NCBI RefSeq assembly: GCF_001703635.1
Contig: NZ_LQZT01000009.1
Coordinates: 1-64,000 of the forward strand
DNA: 64,000 bases
Direction: 5' to 3'
Source of the DNA: Parahoeflea olei
GTDB taxonomy: Bacteria; Pseudomonadota; Alphaproteobacteria; Rhizobiales; Rhizobiaceae
Shown: piece after piece, positions 61,161 through 64,000 of the stretch
How positions within the stretch are numbered: position 1 is the first letter of the stretch
Layout of the letters: every line of letters starts with the position of its first letter
Notes under the pieces: generated by a model
The model's database searches: none
What the model saw: only the letters and a program-made list of their open reading frames with translations
Told to the model about the DNA's origin: nothing
Translations under genes and position numbers: made by a program

Positions 61161-62305
61161 GCGGTGCGCTCCGCAAGCAGCGCCCGCGAGATGATCACCC
61201 GCATGATCTCGTTGGTGCCTTCGAGGATCTGGTGCACCCGGAGATCGCGCACCAGCTTCTCGATGCCGTAATCGGCAAGATAGCCGTATCCGCCATGCAG
61301 TTGCAGCGCGTCATTGGCGACGCGGAAGGCGGTGTCGGTGACGAAGCGCTTGGCCATGGCGCAGAACTTGGTAGCATCGGGCGCCTTGCGGTCGAGCTTG
61401 CTCGCCGCCTGCCTGAGGAAAATCCGCGCCGCCTGCATTTCCGTTTCCATGTCGGCAAGGCGGAACTGCAGCGCCTGGAACTGGTCGATCGACCGGCCGA
61501 AGGCCTGGCGTTCGCCCATATACTGAAGCGTCCGGTCGAGCGCGGATTGCGCGCCGCCAAGCGCGGACGCGGCAATGTTGAGCCGGCCGCCGTCGAGTCC
61601 GCTCATGGCATAGCGGAACCCGGCCCCCTCCTCGCCCAGAAGATTGTCGGCGGGGATGGCGCAGTCGTCGAACTGCACTTCGGCGGTCGGCTGCGAGCGC
61701 CAGCCCATCTTGTCTTCCGGCGCGCCGAATGTAAGTCCCGACCTACCATTCTCGACGATCAGCGCGGAAATGCCCTTGGGCCCCTCGGCACCGGTGCGCG
61801 CCATCACCAGATAGAGATCGGAAAACCCGCCGCCGGAGATGAAGGCCTTGGCGCCGTTGAGGCGGTAGCCGTCATTGGTGCGCTCGGCGCGGGTCCTCAG
61901 CGCAGCGGCATCCGAGCCGGAGCCCGGCTCGGTCAGGCAGTAGGAGGCGATCGTCTTCATGGTGACGAGGTCGGGCAGAAGCCGGGCCTTGATCGCGTCC
62001 GAGCCGTAGGACGCGATCATCCAGCTGCACATGTTGTGGATCGACAGGAACGAGGCCACCGACGGACAGGCCATCGACAGCGCCTCGAACACCAGCGTGG
62101 CATCGAGCCGGGTGAGCCCCGAGCCGCCATCGGCCTCCGGCACATAGATCGCCGCAAGCCCGAGCGCGGCCGCCGCTTCCAGCACCTCGCGCGGGATCGC
62201 GCCGTCCTTTTCCCATTGGGCGGCAAACGGCGCGATCTCTTCGGCGCCGAAGTCGCGCGCCATGTCGAAGACTGCCTGCTGTTCCTCGTTGAGTTCAAAA
62301 TCCAT
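61157..62305 (-). CDS. Acyl-CoA dehydrogenase (isobutyryl-CoA dehydrogenase type)
   Basis: A 382-residue FAD enzyme that oxidises a short branched acyl-CoA, probably isobutyryl-CoA in valine breakdown. Motifs: YCLTEPGSGSDAAALRTRAE for FAD/substrate contact, KAFISGGGFSD, and the catalytic-region HQILEGTNEIMRVIISRALL at the end. The catalytic Glu is expected in the last helix region (usually near the YEGTNEI loop or about 120 residues before). It lies 45 bases after mmsA and overlaps the HIBCH gene. Confidence 0.92.
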   Translation of the reverse strand: MDFELNEEQQAVFDMARDFGAEEIAPFAAQWEKDGAIPREVLEAAAALGLAAIYVPEADGGSGLTRLDATLVFEALSMACPSVASFLSIHNMCSWMIASYGSDAIKARLLPDLVTMKTIASYCLTEPGSGSDAAALRTRAERTNDGYRLNGAKAFISGGGFSDLYLVMARTGAEGPKGISALIVENGRSGLTFGAPEDKMGWRSQPTAEVQFDDCAIPADNLLGEEGAGFRYAMSGLDGGRLNIAASALGGAQSALDRTLQYMGERQAFGRSIDQFQALQFRLADMETEMQAARIFLRQAASKLDRKAPDATKFCAMAKRFVTDTAFRVANDALQLHGGYGYLADYGIEKLVRDLRVHQILEGTNEIMRVIISRALLAERTA

Positions 62306-62350
62306 GGCGTCCCGCCTCCTCCGACAGTCTCCGATCCGTTTCGCCGATCC

Positions 62351-63850
62351 TTATCCCATGGTGGGGATCACGAACTCGGCCCCTTCCTTGATACCCGAAG
62401 GCCAGCGCGCGGTCACGGTCTTGGTGCGGGTGTAGAACCGGAAGGCGTCGGGGCCGTGCTGGTTCAGGTCGCCGAAGCCGGATTTCTTCCAGCCGCCGAA
62501 GGTGTGGTAGGCGAGCGGCACCGGGATCGGCACATTGACGCCAACCATGCCGATATTGATGCGGCTCACGAAATCGCGCGCTGTGTCGCCGTCGCGGGTG
62601 AAGATCGCGGTGCCGTTGCCGTATTCGTGTTCCATCGGGTACCTGAGCGCTTCCGCGTAGTTCGGCGCGCGCACCACGGACAGCACCGGGCCGAAGATCT
62701 CCTGGGTGTAGATGTCCATGTCGCGGGTGACATGGTCGAACAGGCAGCCGCCGATGAAATAGCCGTTCTCATAGCCCTGCATCGAGAAATCGCGGCCGTC
62801 GACCACCAGCTTCGCGCCCTGCTCCACGCCGGAATTGACGAGGCCGAGCACGCGCTCGCGCGCCTCTTTGGTCACCAGCGGGCCGAAATCGGTGTCGTTG
62901 CCGGCCGTGTAGGGTCCGATCTTGAGCGCTTCGACGCGGGGCGCGAGCTTTTCAATGAGCAGATCGGCGGTCTTTTCGCCCACCGGCACTGCGACCGAAA
63001 TCGCCATGCAGCGCTCGCCGGCCGCACCGTAGCCGGCACCGATCAGCGCATCCACCGCCTGGTCCATGTCCGCGTCCGGCATGATGATCATGTGGTTCTT
63101 GGCGCCGCCGAAGCACTGCACGCGCTTGCCGTTGGCGCAGCCGCGGGAATAGATGTACTGGGCGATCGGCGTGGAGCCGACGAAGCCCACGGCCATGATT
63201 TCGGGATGGTCGAGGATCGCGTCGACCGCCTCCTTGTCGCCGTTGACGACGTTCAAAATGCCGTCCGGAAGCCCGGCCTCGGTCATCAGTTCGGCGAGCA
63301 TCAGCGGCACCGACGGGTCGCGTTCGGAGGGCTTGAGGATGAAGGCGTTGCCAGCGGCGATCGCCGGGCAGAACTTCCACATCGGGATCATCGCCGGAAA
63401 ATTGAACGGGGTGATGCCGGCCACCACGCCGAGCGGCTGGCGCAGCGAATACATGTCGATGCCGGGGCCCGCGCCCTCGGTGAACTCGCCCTTGAGCAGA
63501 TGCGGCGCGCCAAAGCAGAATTCGGCCACTTCAAGCCCGCGGATCACGTCGCCCTTGGCGTCGGGAATGGTCTTGCCGTGCTCGCGCGACAGCGCCTCGG
63601 CGAGCTTGTCCATGTCGCGATGCAGAAGCTCGACGAACTTCATCAGCACGCGTGCGCGCTTCTGCGGGTTGGTCGCAGCCCAGCCGGCCTGCGCCTTGGC
63701 GGCAATAGCGACGGCCTGTGCCAGTTCCTCGCTCGAGGCGAGCGGCGCTTTCGCCTGCACTTCGCCGGTGGCTGGGTTCATCACGTCGGCGAAGCGGCCG
63801 GACGTGCCCTTCACATGCTTGCCGCCGATATAGTGAGTAAGTTCCTGCAT
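62351..63850 (-). CDS. mmsA: Methylmalonate-semialdehyde dehydrogenase (CoA-acylating)
   Basis: Converts methylmalonate semialdehyde to propionyl-CoA with NAD+ and CoA. The 499-residue aldehyde dehydrogenase has FNFPAMIPMWKFCPAIAAGN, the NAD motif GFVGSTPIAQYIYSRG, and the active-site Cys in GAAGERCMAISVAVPVG, which is the MmsA form of the catalytic motif. ATG 63850 (MQELTHYIG) has GGGAGA about 8 bases before; ATG 63856 is too near it. It leads the valine degradation genes. Confidence 0.95.
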   Translation of the reverse strand: MQELTHYIGGKHVKGTSGRFADVMNPATGEVQAKAPLASSEELAQAVAIAAKAQAGWAATNPQKRARVLMKFVELLHRDMDKLAEALSREHGKTIPDAKGDVIRGLEVAEFCFGAPHLLKGEFTEGAGPGIDMYSLRQPLGVVAGITPFNFPAMIPMWKFCPAIAAGNAFILKPSERDPSVPLMLAELMTEAGLPDGILNVVNGDKEAVDAILDHPEIMAVGFVGSTPIAQYIYSRGCANGKRVQCFGGAKNHMIIMPDADMDQAVDALIGAGYGAAGERCMAISVAVPVGEKTADLLIEKLAPRVEALKIGPYTAGNDTDFGPLVTKEARERVLGLVNSGVEQGAKLVVDGRDFSMQGYENGYFIGGCLFDHVTRDMDIYTQEIFGPVLSVVRAPNYAEALRYPMEHEYGNGTAIFTRDGDTARDFVSRINIGMVGVNVPIPVPLAYHTFGGWKKSGFGDLNQHGPDAFRFYTRTKTVTARWPSGIKEGAEFVIPTMG

Positions 63851-63873
63851 GGTCATTCTCCCGGGAATTGAGT

Positions 63874-63940
63874 GCGTTGATGCCACTGTGCACTGACCGG
63901 TCTTGATGTTCAACGCACGCGACTGTGCATCCGTTGTGCA
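63874..63940. promoter_or_regulatory. Repeat-rich control region upstream of mmsA
   Basis: Three copies of TGTGCA (63887, 63924 and 63935) and a 7-bp dyad GCGTTGA...TCAACGC (63874-63916) lie in the 105-base gap before mmsA. A regulator binding region is likely; the regulator is not in the window. Confidence 0.35.
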
Positions 63941-63955
63941 AAAAACGTAGCCCAG

Positions 63956-64000
63956 TCAGGCCGCCGACAATCCGCCATCGATCTGCAGGGTCTGGCCGGT
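63956..64000 (-). CDS. SDR-family oxidoreductase, C-terminal fragment (cut by the window edge)
   Basis: Only the last 14 codons and stop are visible, reading TGQTLQIDGGLSAA. This is the typical end of short-chain dehydrogenases (IxGQxLxVDGG). The rest lies beyond position 64000. It is on the same strand as mmsA, 105 bases upstream of it. Confidence 0.75.
   Translation of the reverse strand, partial: TGQTLQIDGGLSAA

Noticed and set aside
61232-63871. An 879-codon plus-strand frame across the acyl-CoA dehydrogenase and mmsA genes
   Set aside because: It mirrors two well-supported genes on the minus strand, is rich in His, Arg and Gly, and has no domain.
1-64000. CRISPR arrays, tRNA/rRNA genes, insertion sequences or prophage
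   Set aside because: No regularly spaced repeats, cloverleaf or rRNA segments, transposase or phage proteins were seen by reading. A tRNAscan or Infernal search would be needed to exclude small RNAs.

Overview
This 64 kb window is high-GC, densely packed chromosomal DNA with many 4-base ATGA overlaps between genes. Gene order points to an alphaproteobacterium of the Hyphomicrobiales (Rhizobiales). The strongest markers are the block dusB(nifR3)-ntrB-ntrC-ntrY-ntrX-trkA-trkH-hfq-hflX, a fused ispDF gene divergent from dusB, and rlpA-dacA-tmk-holB-metG-tatD. A Hoeflea- or Rhizobiaceae-like organism is my best guess, but no rRNA or tRNA gene is present to test it.

Layout. 0.2-8.7 kb (+): a small exported protein, RlpA lipoprotein, D-Ala-D-Ala carboxypeptidase, then a tight run tmk-holB-metG-tatD-MBL hydrolase-YbaK. 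8.7-18.3 kb: scattered accessory and metabolic genes (racemase-like CoA transferase family protein, S41-like protein, MFS exporter with divergent LysR, M32 carboxypeptidase, EamA transporter, MarR regulator, YqaA-like and LysE-like membrane proteins). 18.3-25.4 kb (-): an NAD-dependent molybdenum formate dehydrogenase operon fdsG-fdsB-fdsA-fdhD-fdsD with an upstream LysR gene. 25.4-29.8 kb (-): sulfite reduction (cysG, DUF2849, cysI, DUF934, ferredoxin). 30-32.2 kb: a deaminase-like protein, MazG and an NnrU-like membrane protein. 32.4-44.8 kb (-): nitrogen two-component systems, potassium uptake, Hfq and HflX. 44.9-47.1 kb: ispDF, cinA-like and a COQ10/RatA-like protein. 47.3-55.9 kb: a PilZ protein, then RidA and creatininase genes divergent from an ABC importer, a cytosine-deaminase-like amidohydrolase, a flavin oxidase and two tandem flavodoxin-fold reductases. 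55.9-58.9 kb (-): MBL hydrolase, fumarylacetoacetate hydrolase, an unknown membrane protein and maleylacetoacetate isomerase. 59.2-64 kb (-): the valine/isobutyrate degradation genes mmsA, acyl-CoA dehydrogenase, 3-hydroxyisobutyryl-CoA hydrolase and mmsB, with the last codons of an SDR gene at the edge.

Most of the window is conserved housekeeping DNA. The best candidate for an undescribed function is the 47.7-55.9 kb gene set, which looks like uptake and oxidative or hydrolytic breakdown of a nitrogen-containing, perhaps pyrimidine-like, compound. The most unusual sequence-level observation is hflX. Its first conserved strand is encoded upstream of the first usable ATG/GTG/TTG, so it may use a non-canonical start. 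Several inverted repeats sit in places that suggest control: a hairpin covering the cysG ribosome binding site, an ATAG-N7-CTAT box before the formate dehydrogenase operon, and a long palindrome before the MarR gene. No CRISPR array, prophage, insertion sequence or structural RNA gene was recognised.
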